Of a DNA stretch of 64,000 nucleotides, positions 1 through 9,641 are shown in pieces. The stretch is taken from positions 372,001 through 436,000 of the forward strand of contig NZ_JAXHCH010000002.1 of NCBI RefSeq assembly GCF_042466415.1. Reading direction: 5' to 3'. Each line of letters opens with the position of its first letter. Position 1 is the stretch's first letter. The translations under genes were made by a program, and so were the position numbers. A model generated the notes under the pieces. That model saw only the letters and a program-made list of their open reading frames with translations. It was not told where the DNA came from and did no database searches. The stretch comes from Albirhodobacter sp042466415 (lineage in GTDB: Bacteria; Pseudomonadota; Alphaproteobacteria; Rhodobacterales; Rhodobacteraceae).

Positions 1-32
1 TGATTTGATGGCCTGACCCCACCCAAAAGAAA

Positions 33-58
33 GCCCGGCGCGCCCTCTCGCGCTGGGC
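33..58. terminator. Hairpin terminator of an upstream gene
   Basis: Arms GCCCGGCGCG (33-42) and CGCGCTGGGC (49-58) pair over 10 bp with one G-T wobble around a CCCTCT loop, flanked by A-rich sequence on the left and GTTT on the right. It probably ends a gene lying left of the window. Confidence 0.5.
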
Positions 59-129
59 GCGTTTGGCCCGTCAAGGCCCCGCTATGGCCCCGTTAATGCC
101 TTACGGATTTCCACCACGCTTCCCCCTGT

Positions 130-160
130 TTCACCCCAAGATCCTGCTTCACCCCAAGAT
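130..160. repeat. Short tandem duplication before proX
   Basis: TTCACCCCAAGAT occurs at 130-142 and again at 148-160 with an 18-base period. The second copy runs into the AAGGAG ribosome-binding site of proX, so the duplication lies in the 5' leader. Confidence 0.6.
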
Positions 161-172
161 AAGGAGATTTCT

Positions 173-1161
173 ATGTCTATGAACCGGCTTTTCATCGCTG
201 CCGCCGCAACAGCTACCTCCGCTCTTCTGGCTATGCCCGCCTTTGCACAGGACGCGGGAACCTGCGGGAGGTCACTATCACCGAAATGAACTGGGCTTCG
301 GCCTCGGTTGTGACGAATGTGGCCAGCTTTATCTTGAAACAGGGCTATGGCTGCGATGTGGTTGTTGTGCCCTCCGATACAGTGCCCGCGGTGACCTCTG
401 TGGCCGAGAATGGCAAGCCCGATATCGTGACGGAGCTGTGGACCAACGGGACCGGCACGGCCTATGAACGCCTCAAAGCCGAGGGCAAACTCCAAGAGCT
501 TGGCCCCGTGATTTCGCCGGGCGGCGTCGATGCGTGGTGGGTGCCGCGCTATCTGGTGGAGGCGCATCCTGAATTGGCGACGATTGACGGTATTCTGGCG
601 CATCCCGATTGGGTCGGCGGGCGGTTCCACAATTGCCCCGAGGGCTGGGGCTGCCGCGTGTTCAACGATAATCTTTTGCCCGCCTTCGGTGTGGAAAAGG
701 CAGGGATTGAGATTTTCAACCACGGCTCGGGCGAAACTCTGGCCACGTCGATTGCCTCTGCGTTTGAGAATGAAGCGCCGTGGTTCGGCTATTATTGGGC
801 GCCGACTGCGGTGATCGGGCGCTATGATCTGGTGCAGGTGGATATGGGGCCCTATGACGCCGAGGCGTTTGCCGCGGCGCGCGATCCGGGGGCGTCAAAC
901 GTGGGGCGCACCTCTTTGCCGCCATCCCCCGTGATGACGGCGGTGACCACCGAATTTTCCACCAAACACCCCGATTTGACACAGTTTTTGACCAAAATGA
1001 CCTTCCAGACCGAAACCATGAATGCGGTTCTAAGCTGGATGACGGAGAATTCCGCGACCGGAGAGGAAGGCGCGGTCCATTTCCTGACAACCTATAAAGA
1101 CGTGTGGGCCGATTGGCTGAGTGCGGACGCGCGCGATAAACTCTCGGCGGTTTTGCAATAA
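173..1161 (+). pseudogene. proX: Frameshifted glycine betaine/proline ABC substrate-binding protein
   Basis: Periplasmic binding protein of the OpuAC/ProX family, normally delivering betaine-type osmolytes to ProVW. A good AAGGAG site precedes ATG 173, which opens a clear signal peptide ending in AFAQ. That frame stops after 38 codons. The rest of the protein, from ITEMNWASASVVTNVAS to the end at 1161, is in another frame. The two parts join perfectly if one G is added to the GGG run at 266-268 (giving C-G-E-V-T-I-T-E), so a single base has been lost in a G run. The remaining 290 residues look normal. It is either a true pseudogene or a homopolymer sequencing error. Operon with proW and proV. 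Confidence 0.8.
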
Positions 1162-1278
1162 TCTCCGCTGGCTGTTCCGGATCACCGGAGCAGCCTCCCC
1201 CACAGCGCGCAGAGGTCCGCGCGCCCTCTCATTAAGGCGCCCATCAGAGGCTCCGAGATCAAAATAGGGAGCCTTGCG

Positions 1279-2319
1279 ATGGCGAATTTCGAATGGGTAT
1301 TTAACGCGCTTGGCCTGCGCGATTGGTGCGATAGCGGTGCAAGCGGCGGCGTGGCGGCCCCGCCGTCGATGGCGGATTTGATGGCGAAGGCCAATGGCGG
1401 CGCGCCGGAGACGACGCTTTGGGACACGCCGTTTCCCTCAATGGATGTCTTGAATGATGCCTGCCCGGCGTTTCCGCAATCGCGTGCGGTCAGCCAAGGG
1501 CTTGAGCATGGGTTTTTGGACATCAAAGGCGCTCTGTCGATGGTGCTTGATCCGATCACGCAACCGCTAAGCTGGGCGCTCGAAGGGGCGCTTTGGCTGT
1601 TTGAGCACACACCTTGGTGGATTATGATCCCGCTGCTGGCGCTTATCGCGCTCAAGGTCAGCCGGTCTTGGATGCTGGGCGGGTTCGTCGCGGGGGCATT
1701 TGTGGCGCTCGCCTTCATTGATTATTATAGCTACACGATGCAAACGCTGGCCATTATCATGGTGTGTACGGTGATTTGCGTGCTGTTGGGGGTGCCGATC
1801 GGCATTGCGATGGCGCGGTCTGATCGGTGCCAAAACGCGCTGACGCCCGTGCTCGATATGCTGCAAACGCTGCCGCCCTTCGTCTATCTGATCCCGCTGA
1901 TCTTCCTTTTTTCGGTCACCGAGCCAAAGCTATACGGCATCGCGATCATCCTTTACGCCATCGTGCCGGTGGTGCGCCTGACCAACCTTGGCATCCGTTT
2001 GGTGGACCGCGAGGTGATCGAGGCCGCCGATGCGTTCGGCATGACCAAGCGGCAAAAGCTGTTCTCCGTGCAAATCCCGCTGGCGCTGCCCAATATCATG
2101 GCGGGGGTGAACCAGACGATCATGATGTCGCTGGCGATGGTGGTGATCGCCAGCCTCGTGTCCGCGCCTGGCCTTGGCGTGCTCGTATTACGCGGCATCC
2201 GCAATTTGGAACTGGGGGTCGGGTTGCTTTCGGGGCTCGGGATTGTGCTGTTGGCGGTCATCCTGGATCGTTGCACCAAGGCTGCGTTGGCGCGTGTCAA
2301 CGCGGCCCAGAAACACTGA
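1279..2319 (+). CDS. proW: Glycine betaine/proline ABC transporter permease
   Basis: Inner-membrane permease of the ProW/OpuAB type, 346 residues. A long hydrophilic N-terminus of about 95 residues is followed by several membrane segments and the BPD_transp_1 core; the coupling region reads EVIEAADAFGMTKRQ near residue 250. It should pair with ProV and receive substrate from ProX. The gene is intact although both neighbours carry a disabling change. The stop codon lies next to the likely proV start (ATG 2320 or 2332), so the three genes form one transcription unit. Confidence 0.88.
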   Translation: MANFEWVFNALGLRDWCDSGASGGVAAPPSMADLMAKANGGAPETTLWDTPFPSMDVLNDACPAFPQSRAVSQGLEHGFLDIKGALSMVLDPITQPLSWALEGALWLFEHTPWWIMIPLLALIALKVSRSWMLGGFVAGAFVALAFIDYYSYTMQTLAIIMVCTVICVLLGVPIGIAMARSDRCQNALTPVLDMLQTLPPFVYLIPLIFLFSVTEPKLYGIAIILYAIVPVVRLTNLGIRLVDREVIEAADAFGMTKRQKLFSVQIPLALPNIMAGVNQTIMMSLAMVVIASLVSAPGLGVLVLRGIRNLELGVGLLSGLGIVLLAVILDRCTKAALARVNAAQKH

Positions 2320-3354
2320 ATGGAGCGCGTCATGGCAGACCCCAAGATTTCGATCCGCAATTTGTATAAAATTTTCGGCTGTTAGCCGGAGGAGGCGCTT
2401 GCCCATGTCAAAGCGGGGATGGGCAAGACCGAGTTGCTCGCAAAGCATCGGCACGTTCTTGGCTTGCGCGATATCGATGTCGATATGAACGCGGGCGAAA
2501 TCACGGTGATTATGGGGCTGTCCGGCTCCGGAAAATCGACGCTGATCCGGCATCTCAACCGCTTGATTGATCCCACCGCGGGCGAGGTGATGGTGGATGG
2601 CGAAAATGTCATGTCTTATTCCGCCGAGCAGCTGCGGGGCCTGCGGCGCAAGAACATGTCCATGGTGTTTCAGAAATTCGCGCTATTGCCGCATCGCACC
2701 GTTTTGGAAAACGCGGCGACACCTTTGATCGTGGCGGGGCGGCCTCGGTCGGAATGGGAACGTGAGGCGACGCGCTGGCTGGACCGTGTCGGGCTGGCGG
2801 GGCAGGGCGCGCAATATCCGCATCAACTGTCGGGCGGCATGCAGCAACGTGTCGGGATCGCCCGCGCGCTCACGTCGAATTCCGATATCATGCTGATGGA
2901 TGAGGCGTTTTCGGCGCTCGACCCGTTGATCCGGACCGATATGCAGGATCTGTTGTTGGAATTGCAGCACGAATTGCACAAGACGATTATGTTTATCACC
3001 CATGATCTCGATGAGGCGTTGAAACTCGCGGATCATCTGGTGATGCTGAAAGACGGCGAGGTGGTGCAGCAGGGCGAGCCGCAACATATCCTGCTGCATC
3101 CGAGCGACCCTTATATCATCAACTTCATTTCCGATATCAACCGCGCACGCGTTTTGCGTGCCCGCACGATGATGACGGGCGGGCGGCGGATTGACGGGCC
3201 GAGCCGCGAAGTGGATGCGAATGCGACGCTGGAAGATCTGATCGCGGTGGCGCAAGGGGATACCAATGTCGCCTTCACCGTGATCCGCAACGGCGAGGCC
3301 GTTGGCTCATTGACGATGGCGGAAGTTGTGAAAGCGCTTGTGCCCGTGCGGTGA
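2320..3354 (+). pseudogene. proV: Glycine betaine/proline ABC ATPase interrupted by an early stop
   Basis: ATPase of the ProV family. Reading starts at ATG 2320 or 2332 and shows the family N-terminus (KISIRNLYKIFG), but the codon at 2383-2385 is TAG. The same frame then continues with PEEALAHVKAGMGK and the whole ATPase: Walker A GLSGSGKST, signature QLSGGMQQRVG, Walker B IMLMDEAFSALDP, switch HDLDEA, and a C-terminal CBS-like segment. A reinitiated product from ATG 2419 would keep the nucleotide-binding domain but lack about 33 residues. Nonsense mutation, sequencing error or reinitiation are all possible. Confidence 0.8.
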
Positions 3355-3367
3355 GCGCAAGGCGGAG

Positions 3368-3419
3368 CCTGCCCCCTCTGATCGCGTGAGAGGATTTGAA
3401 CGGGCGATTACGGGGCAGG
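3368..3419. terminator. Possible bidirectional terminator between proV and the LysR gene
   Basis: CCTGCCCC (3368-3375) and GGGGCAGG (3412-3419) are inverted repeats that flank a smaller CCTCT/AGAGG hairpin between the convergent genes. The outer arm runs slightly into the end of the LysR gene. No T run is evident. Confidence 0.3.
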
Positions 3420-4409
3420 GCGTTCTTGGCTGAGTAAGTGAAGAAAATCTTGCAAGATAAGCGAGTGTTTGCGATCCGCCCGCCAAAGCGCACAAATTGG
3501 CGTGGAATATCCGAACACATCGGGCAAGAGCTCAAAGAACTCACCGCGCATCAAATCCTGACAATGTCGCGGGAAGTAGCCCAGATACACACCGCTGCGC
3601 ACAAGCGCGAGCACCGCCTCGGTCTGATACACGGTGCTGCCCACGGGAAATTTCTGCTTGCGCTGCCGGAGCGGCTCACTCTCGAAATACGCCCTGTGAA
3701 CCAGCTTGTGTTTGTAAATCACCTCCGGCGTCAAGGGGACGCTCTGCGCGATCGCCTTGGCCAACGGATGCTGCCCCCCACAAAACAGCCCGACATCCTC
3801 ATCGTAAAGTGTGAGGTAGTCCAAGCTGGGATGGCGTTGATAATCGGGGATAATTCCGATGTGCAATTTGCCGTCAATAATGCCCCGTTCCACTTCGTTG
3901 GGCGAGCCGGTCATCAGGTTGATCGACACGTCCGGCGCGATTTCCTGAAATTTCTGCATCGCGGAAATAAGCGGGTTCTTGATATCCGACATTGTGAAAT
4001 CGATCATCCCGATTTCGAGATTCCCAACCATCTGATTGCTGATACTTGCGATTCCGGAGGCGAAATCCTCCGTCGAGATCAGGAATTTATCGATATACTC
4101 AATGGCTTGTCGGCCCTGCTGGGTCAGGTAAAAACCGCTTCTTCCGCGGTGGCATAACCGCAGGCCCAATCGCGTCTCAAGATCGGAGATTTGACGCGAA
4201 ATCGTGGATCGTCCGACACCCAGCTCGGTCTGGGCCGCGGATAGGCCGCCACATTCGATAACGGCCTTGAACACCCGCATCAACCGCAGATCGACATCGT
4301 TTACCTTGCCCGAAAAGGCCTTTTTGCGGCGTGCCAATGGTGCGGATCCTCGCGTCAATCTGGTCTCATAAATATGCAACAAAGCTTCCGAAAGTTCAAA
4401 TTTAATCAC
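3408..4409 (-). CDS. LysR-family transcriptional regulator
   Basis: DNA-binding regulator. The winged helix-turn-helix is clear in VNDVDLRLMRVFKAVIECGG, AAQTELGVGRSTISRQISDL and RLGLRLCHRGRSGF, followed by an effector-binding domain. The start is uncertain: GTG 4409 is used here. ATG 4511 would overlap the divergent ureohydrolase gene by 56 bases. A TTG at 4358 would place the near-palindrome at 4364-4379 just upstream of the gene rather than inside it. Its position divergent from the ureohydrolase, and the related site before the neighbouring ABC transporter, suggest that it controls both. Confidence 0.85.
   Translation of the reverse strand: MIKFELSEALLHIYETRLTRGSAPLARRKKAFSGKVNDVDLRLMRVFKAVIECGGLSAAQTELGVGRSTISRQISDLETRLGLRLCHRGRSGFYLTQQGRQAIEYIDKFLISTEDFASGIASISNQMVGNLEIGMIDFTMSDIKNPLISAMQKFQEIAPDVSINLMTGSPNEVERGIIDGKLHIGIIPDYQRHPSLDYLTLYDEDVGLFCGGQHPLAKAIAQSVPLTPEVIYKHKLVHRAYFESEPLRQRKQKFPVGSTVYQTEAVLALVRSGVYLGYFPRHCQDLMRGEFFELLPDVFGYSTPICALWRADRKHSLILQDFLHLLSQERPAP
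4364..4379. promoter_or_regulatory. Candidate LysR operator, copy 1
   Basis: TCTCAT-N4-ATGCAA, an imperfect inverted repeat about 85 bases before the ureohydrolase start. Nearly the same motif with the same 4-base spacer lies at 9642-9657 before the ABC transporter operon. Binding by the adjacent LysR protein is inferred. Confidence 0.4.
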
Positions 4410-4455
4410 GCATGAATTGCGCGGTAGGATGGTTTGAAACTGAAGGGGGCGACTT

Positions 4456-5514
4456 ATGGCTTGGTCTGAAGATAAACTTGCTGCGTTGCGGAACACATTT
4501 GCCGATGCCACCGGCGGCGAGCTGCAAAATCCGAACTTTCAAAGGATCGCGGATAAGATCTTTTCCGAGGGCGGCCGCAGGCCCGCGCCCTACTCCGGGA
4601 TGCCGACATTGCTGGATGCACCGCATCGCGATTGGGCGTCCGGGGAGAGCATATCGGATCTGGATGTCGCACTTTTCGGCGTGCCGATGGATCTGGGTGT
4701 CACCAATCGCAATGGATCACGCTTTGGCCCGCGGGCGCTGCGCTCAATTGAACGGGTTGGGCCCTATAATGACGCGCTCGATTGCGCGCCGATCCATGAA
4801 ATGGCGGTTGCCGACATTGGCGACGTGCCGTTCAAAAGCCGGTTTGACCTTGCGCAAAGCCATGCCGACATTGAGAAATTTGTGGCGGGCATCGTGGCGC
4901 AGGGCGTCATCCCGATGGCCGTTGGCGGTGATCATTCGATCAGCCACCCGATCCTGCGGGCGGTCGGCGCCAATGGGCCGGTCGGCATGATCCATATTGA
5001 TGCGCATTGCGATACGGGCGGGTCTTATGAGGGCGAAAAATTCCATCACGGCGGCCCGTTCCGCAATGCGGTTCTGGACGGGGTGTTGGATCCTGAACGG
5101 ACCATCCAGATCGGCATCCGCGGTGCGGCGAAATATATTTGGGAGTTCTCGGAGATGTCCGGAATGACCGTGATCGAGGCGGCGAGCGTCACCGAAGCCG
5201 GTATCCCCGACATCATCCGGCAGGCGCGCCGCGTGATCGGGGACGGGCCTACATATTTCTCCTTCGATATCGACAGCCTCGATCCGGCCTTCGCGCCGGG
5301 GACGGGCACGCCAGAGGTTGGCGGGCTGACAACCCGCGAAGCGATGGCGCTCATTCGCGGCATGAAAGGGGCCAATCTTGTCGGCGGTGATGTGGTCGAG
5401 GTGGCCCCCGCATATGATCCAACCACAAATACCGCGCAGAACGGGGCGCAGATGCTGTTTGAAATTCTGAGCCTGATGCAGTTTTCACCGTTTCGGAAGC
5501 CGCCCAAAGGGTGA
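4456..5514 (+). CDS. Agmatinase-family ureohydrolase
   Basis: Mn-dependent enzyme of the arginase/agmatinase superfamily, which hydrolyses a guanidino group to urea plus an amine; agmatine and guanidinobutyrate are the likely substrates. All metal-binding motifs are present: GGDH with His160, DAHCD with Asp182, His184 and Asp186, and SFDIDSLDP with Asp271 and Asp273. It has 352 residues, a little longer than E. coli SpeB. The start has a strong AAGGGGG site. The neighbouring polyamine-type transporter and the divergent LysR gene suggest import and breakdown of a guanidino compound. The exact substrate cannot be read from the sequence. Confidence 0.88.
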   Translation: MAWSEDKLAALRNTFADATGGELQNPNFQRIADKIFSEGGRRPAPYSGMPTLLDAPHRDWASGESISDLDVALFGVPMDLGVTNRNGSRFGPRALRSIERVGPYNDALDCAPIHEMAVADIGDVPFKSRFDLAQSHADIEKFVAGIVAQGVIPMAVGGDHSISHPILRAVGANGPVGMIHIDAHCDTGGSYEGEKFHHGGPFRNAVLDGVLDPERTIQIGIRGAAKYIWEFSEMSGMTVIEAASVTEAGIPDIIRQARRVIGDGPTYFSFDIDSLDPAFAPGTGTPEVGGLTTREAMALIRGMKGANLVGGDVVEVAPAYDPTTNTAQNGAQMLFEILSLMQFSPFRKPPKG

Positions 5515-5648
5515 CCGACGATCCGCCGTGATGGGCGGTCAGCCCCGAGCGGCGGTGCTGGGCTTGGTCGATGCTCTCGCGGGATGGTAGAACCTAGCTA
5601 AAGCTTGGCCATCGCCCAAATCCGCTTTGATCGCCGATTGGGCCCGCG

Positions 5649-6710
5649 TCACTCCGCGGCCTTAAAAAGCGACATTTGTGCCAGATCAATCATCACCGCG
5701 ACCTGTGCGCCGACCTCAAGGCCCTGACACTCCGCATGGGGGCCACGCACCCGCAGCCGCGCGCCATTCACATCCACGATCACCTCATTCATCGGCCCAA
5801 GATCGCGCATGAACGCAATCGTTCCAATCGGCGCGCTCCCCGCCGCAGACATTGGCAACAGCTTGATATGCTCGGCCCGCACGGCGGCTTGAAGCTTGGT
5901 CCCAACGGGATGATGCGTCGCAATGGCGACGGCAGCGCCCAGCAATTGAATTTCGCCGCCTCGATACGTCCCCACATCAAGCAGGTTCGCCGCCCCCAGA
6001 AAATCCGCCACAAAGCTATCGGCGGGGTGCTGATAAACCGTGGAAGGGGCGGCCGCCTGCCGCACCGCGCCGTCTTTGAGGACAACCAATTCATCGGCCA
6101 ACATCATCGCTTCGTGCTGGTCATGGGTCACCAAAATCGTGGTCACACCGAATTTCTGCTGCAATTGACGCAGTTCGATCTGCATATTATCGCGCAGCTT
6201 GGCATCCAATGCGGACAGCGGCTCATCGAGCAGAAACAGTTTGGGTTGGATCGCCAAAGCGCGGGCAATCGCCACCCGCTGCCGTTGTCCGCCGGACAGC
6301 TCGGAGACCGCCCGATCGGCAATTGACGGCAATTGGATCACGTTCAGCAATTCCTCGACGCGGTCGCGTTGCGCTTTGCCGCTGACCCCGCGCAGTTTCA
6401 GCCCATACGCGATGTTGCGCGCCACGCTCATATGCGGAAACAAGGCGAGCGATTGGAACACCATGCCGAACCCGCGTTTGTGGGGCGGGGTCTGCGCGAT
6501 ATCACTGCCGTCGAGCAAAAGCCGGCCGGTGCTGGCGCTCTCAAACCCCGCGATGATCCGCAGCAGCGTGGTCTTGCCGCAGCCGGACGGGCCCAACAGG
6601 CACACAAACGACCCGCGTTCGATCTTCAAATCGATATCGGACAGGGCCTTCACATCGCCGAAATTCTTCGAGACACCCTCAATGTGAAGGTGGGTATTAT
6701 GCGTGCTCAA
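5649..6710 (-). CDS. Spermidine/putrescine-type ABC transporter ATPase
   Basis: Cytoplasmic ATPase of the PotA/FbpC class, 353 residues. Walker A is GPSGCGKTT at about residues 40-48, Q-loop VFQSLALFPHMSV, signature ELSGGQRQRV, Walker B LFLLDEPLSALD and switch VTHDQHEA. A TOBE-type C-terminal domain follows from about residue 240. It is the last gene of the four-gene operon 9529 to 5649, 13 bases after the second permease, and converges with the ureohydrolase gene. Substrate is assigned only by family and context: a polyamine or guanidino-amine. Confidence 0.88.
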   Translation of the reverse strand: MSTHNTHLHIEGVSKNFGDVKALSDIDLKIERGSFVCLLGPSGCGKTTLLRIIAGFESASTGRLLLDGSDIAQTPPHKRGFGMVFQSLALFPHMSVARNIAYGLKLRGVSGKAQRDRVEELLNVIQLPSIADRAVSELSGGQRQRVAIARALAIQPKLFLLDEPLSALDAKLRDNMQIELRQLQQKFGVTTILVTHDQHEAMMLADELVVLKDGAVRQAAAPSTVYQHPADSFVADFLGAANLLDVGTYRGGEIQLLGAAVAIATHHPVGTKLQAAVRAEHIKLLPMSAAGSAPIGTIAFMRDLGPMNEVIVDVNGARLRVRGPHAECQGLEVGAQVAVMIDLAQMSLFKAAE

Positions 6711-6723
6711 GGTCTTCGCCCTT

Positions 6724-7566
6724 TCAAAAGAGGCTCGCGCGACCGGCGATCAGCTTGTCGACAAGCACGATCAAAACCACATCGGCGAAAATAATAAACA
6801 CGGAGAGCGCCAGCGTGGAGGGATCCAGCGACGAGGCCGTGCGGCTATACATCCAGATCGGCAAGGTGCTGACGTCGATCGTGTACATGAAGAAGGTGAT
6901 CGTGAATTCGTTGAAGCTGATGATCAGGGCGAAGATCAGCCCGGCAAGAATACCGGCTTTCATCAAGGGAATGACGACATCCCAAATCGCCCGCAGGGGC
7001 GAGGCGCCCAATGAGATCGCGGCTTCTTCAAGCTCGATGCTGATCCCGCTCATCGCGCCAAGGCAGTTGCGCAAAACGAACGGCAAAACCAGCGCGACAT
7101 GCGGGATCACAATGCGCCAGATGCCGATATCCACCCGCAGGCTTTCCGCGATCAACAAAAAGGCGATGCCAAGAATGACGAGCGGAAACACCAGCGGCAG
7201 TGTGAACAGCAATTCCATTCCGCCGCGAAGGCGACGATCCCCGCGGGCGAGGGCATAGGCCAAGGGGATACACACAAAGGTCGAAATCCCCATCACAATC
7301 ACCGCCACCAACAGGCTGGTCAGTGTGGAATCCACAACCGATTGCGCGCTTGAGGCGTCCGCGTTGGTGAACAGCGCAATCACCTCGCCGTACCAGCGCA
7401 ACGAGAGGGACTCTGGCGGGAATCCGGTATTGTCGGCGGCCGAAAACGACATGATCGTCACGATGATCACCGGCAGGGACGAGATCAAAATCCCGATAAT
7501 CGCCAAGGCGATGACGGCAAACCGGTACGTGCCGCCGCCCTCTGAGGGTAAAAGCCCGACGCGCAT
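6724..7566 (-). CDS. Spermidine/putrescine-type ABC permease (PotC-like)
   Basis: Inner-membrane permease of about 280 residues with six predicted hydrophobic segments. The EAA-type coupling loop is visible as ELEEAAISLGASPLRAIWDVVIP. It starts one base after the stop of the preceding permease gene, so translation is probably coupled. It forms a heterodimer with the upstream permease and is powered by the ATPase encoded downstream. Confidence 0.87.
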   Translation of the reverse strand: MRVGLLPSEGGGTYRFAVIALAIIGILISSLPVIIVTIMSFSAADNTGFPPESLSLRWYGEVIALFTNADASSAQSVVDSTLTSLLVAVIVMGISTFVCIPLAYALARGDRRLRGGMELLFTLPLVFPLVILGIAFLLIAESLRVDIGIWRIVIPHVALVLPFVLRNCLGAMSGISIELEEAAISLGASPLRAIWDVVIPLMKAGILAGLIFALIISFNEFTITFFMYTIDVSTLPIWMYSRTASSLDPSTLALSVFIIFADVVLIVLVDKLIAGRASLF

Positions 7567-7567
7567 G

Positions 7568-8419
7568 TCAGTGCCGTCCTTTTTCGGAGGTGATCCGAAC
7601 CAGCCAAGAGGAGAAAACCAAGACGATCAGGGTGAGAACGATCAAGATCATGCCGGCGGCGGCGGCGCCCGACCAGTTGAACATAGGGGAAATCATATCC
7701 CGGATCGCGACGCCCATCATTTGCACGCGGCGCCCGCCCAGCAAAAGCGGGATCGCAAAGGCGCTGGCGTTGAAGGCGAACACAATCGACGCCGCGCCAA
7801 ATAGCCCAGGGCGCAGCAGCGGAACCGTCACGTCAAAGAACGTCCGCCACTGCGATGCGCCGAGCGAGCTGGCCGCTTCCAGATGCTCAACGGACAGGCC
7901 GCGCACCGAGCTGACAATCGGGAACACGGCCAGAGGTAGCGATGTCTGGATCAGGCCAAGCAAGACGCCGGTCTTGTTAAACAACAGAAAAATCGGGCGA
8001 TCAATCATGCCAAGGCTGCGCAGGGTTGAATTCAAAACGCCGCTTGGCCCCAAAAGCAAAATCCAGCCATAGGCCTGCACCAGCAAATTCAGGATCAAGG
8101 GCAGCAAGATCGTGACGGTCAAAGCGCGCCGCGCAATCGGGCTGCGCAGGGATGTCAGCAAAAATGCCAAAGGCACCGCGAACAGCATGGCAAAGACCGT
8201 CGCGATGAAGGCCAGTTTCAGGGTCAACCAGACCGAGCGCCCAAAGAAAGGCGTCATCAAATCGAGGTAAGGCTGCAACGACCATCCGTCGATGCCGCCC
8301 TTTTCGCCCGAGAGGGAGAACCGGAAGATAAAAAAGCAGGCCCCCAAAAACGGCACGATCGCGAGGAAGGCTGGCAGAGAAAACACCAGGGCTCTGACAC
8401 GGGATTGCCGTATGCTCAT
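7568..8419 (-). CDS. Spermidine/putrescine-type ABC permease (PotB-like)
   Basis: First permease of the operon, 283 residues, with an N-terminal membrane anchor (ALVFSLPAFLAIVPFLGACF) and a coupling loop HLEAASSLGASQWRTFFDVTVP. It lies directly downstream of the substrate-binding-protein gene and abuts the second permease gene. Confidence 0.87.
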   Translation of the reverse strand: MSIRQSRVRALVFSLPAFLAIVPFLGACFFIFRFSLSGEKGGIDGWSLQPYLDLMTPFFGRSVWLTLKLAFIATVFAMLFAVPLAFLLTSLRSPIARRALTVTILLPLILNLLVQAYGWILLLGPSGVLNSTLRSLGMIDRPIFLLFNKTGVLLGLIQTSLPLAVFPIVSSVRGLSVEHLEAASSLGASQWRTFFDVTVPLLRPGLFGAASIVFAFNASAFAIPLLLGGRRVQMMGVAIRDMISPMFNWSGAAAAGMILIVLTLIVLVFSSWLVRITSEKGRH

Positions 8420-8446
8420 GTTTGGGGGTCCTGCTCGTGCTAATCG

Positions 8447-9529
8447 TTACGACAAGGTCTGGGTGTAGCGATTGATCCAGTCTTCTCGCACATCGGCGAT
8501 GAAGGCTTTATCATGAACGATCGCTTTCTCGCCCATTTGCTCTGGCTTGATGATGAACGGGCTGGCCTTGGCCGCGTCCGACATCACGGCATTTTGGTTG
8601 ATCGGGCCATTCAGAACCGCCTCCGCCATGATGCCCTGAACCTCCGCGTCGAGCGTGTAGTTGATGAAGGCGTGGACCGTTTCATCATCGCCCGGTTTGG
8701 ATTTCGGGGTGATCGTATACATCAGATCGGCAAAGAACCCTTCCTCGACATCATAGGTGGCCCCCATGTTGGAATTCGCAGGATCCATCAGCTCTTTGGC
8801 GTAGAAAGCGGGGGCATAGACGCCGCCAATATCCAGCGCATCCGAGCGGAACAATTCCGACAATTGCGCGGGGTTTTCGCCGAAGGTCAGGATGCTGTCG
8901 CGCAGCTCGGCCAGTTTGGCAAAGGCTGCGTCAGCATTCGTGCCATCGCCGCCGATCAATTTCCCCGTCGCAAAGATCGTATCGAGCGCATCGGTCCACG
9001 TCGCCGGCGGCAAAAACAGGCGGTTCTTATGCGCGGCCTCCCACATTTCGGCGTAGGATTTGGGCGGCTCTGCGAAGGTCTTTTTGTTGTAGATCAGCCC
9101 GCCGGTCCAAAGCAGATAGCCGATCCCGTGACCATCGGCCCCGGTCCGGAACCGCGGATCGACCTGCTCCAGATTGGGCAACATGTTGAGGTCTGGCTTG
9201 GCGAGCAGCCCGTCGCCGGCCAGCTCAACCCCGCCCACACCGGCAAGGGTGATCACGTCATATTGGGGGCGATCACCCGCCGCGCGCAGCTTGGCCACCA
9301 TTTCCGACGTCGATCCGGTGCGATCCGCGATCACGCGCGCGCCGGTTTTTTCCTCAAAGGGTTTCGCGATATGATCCAGAACGGCCAGACCGGTGTTATC
9401 CGACCATGTCAAAAGGCGAATTTCCTTCCCCGCAAGGGGTTGCGCGCGCACGATGGAGGGCATCGCCAAGGTTGCCGCCAGTCCAGCGCTTGTTGCAAGA
9501 AGTTGCCGACGGGAAAGTTTGGTTTGCAT
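8447..9529 (-). CDS. Spermidine/putrescine-type ABC substrate-binding protein, Tat-exported
   Basis: Periplasmic binding protein of the PotD/extracellular solute-binding family. I place the start at ATG 9529, which has an AAAGGA site; the frame is open 17 codons further but those codons read unlike a leader. The N-terminus contains a twin-arginine motif, LSRRQLLATSAG, followed by a hydrophobic stretch and an A-Q cleavage site, so export in a folded state through Tat is likely. The mature part (KEIRLLTWSDNTG, later DVITLAGVGGVELA) matches the polyamine-type fold. First gene of the operon running to 5649. Confidence 0.87.
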   Translation of the reverse strand: MQTKLSRRQLLATSAGLAATLAMPSIVRAQPLAGKEIRLLTWSDNTGLAVLDHIAKPFEEKTGARVIADRTGSTSEMVAKLRAAGDRPQYDVITLAGVGGVELAGDGLLAKPDLNMLPNLEQVDPRFRTGADGHGIGYLLWTGGLIYNKKTFAEPPKSYAEMWEAAHKNRLFLPPATWTDALDTIFATGKLIGGDGTNADAAFAKLAELRDSILTFGENPAQLSELFRSDALDIGGVYAPAFYAKELMDPANSNMGATYDVEEGFFADLMYTITPKSKPGDDETVHAFINYTLDAEVQGIMAEAVLNGPINQNAVMSDAAKASPFIIKPEQMGEKAIVHDKAFIADVREDWINRYTQTLS

Positions 9530-9641
9530 GTTGCGTCCTTTAGAAATGGGTGACCGCCAATGCGGGGGCTGGCAGCGCAAAAGATGTCGCCCATCATGGT
9601 TGTTTAAGGCTGACCTTAAATCTCGATAAAACCAAACGATG

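Noticed and set aside
43..49. CCCTCTC in the terminator at the window start, and again near 1223-1229, as further members of the 38-bp family
   Set aside because: Neither is followed by the CTGCC-R-GGCA block, and neither interrupts a gene; the first is just a terminator loop.
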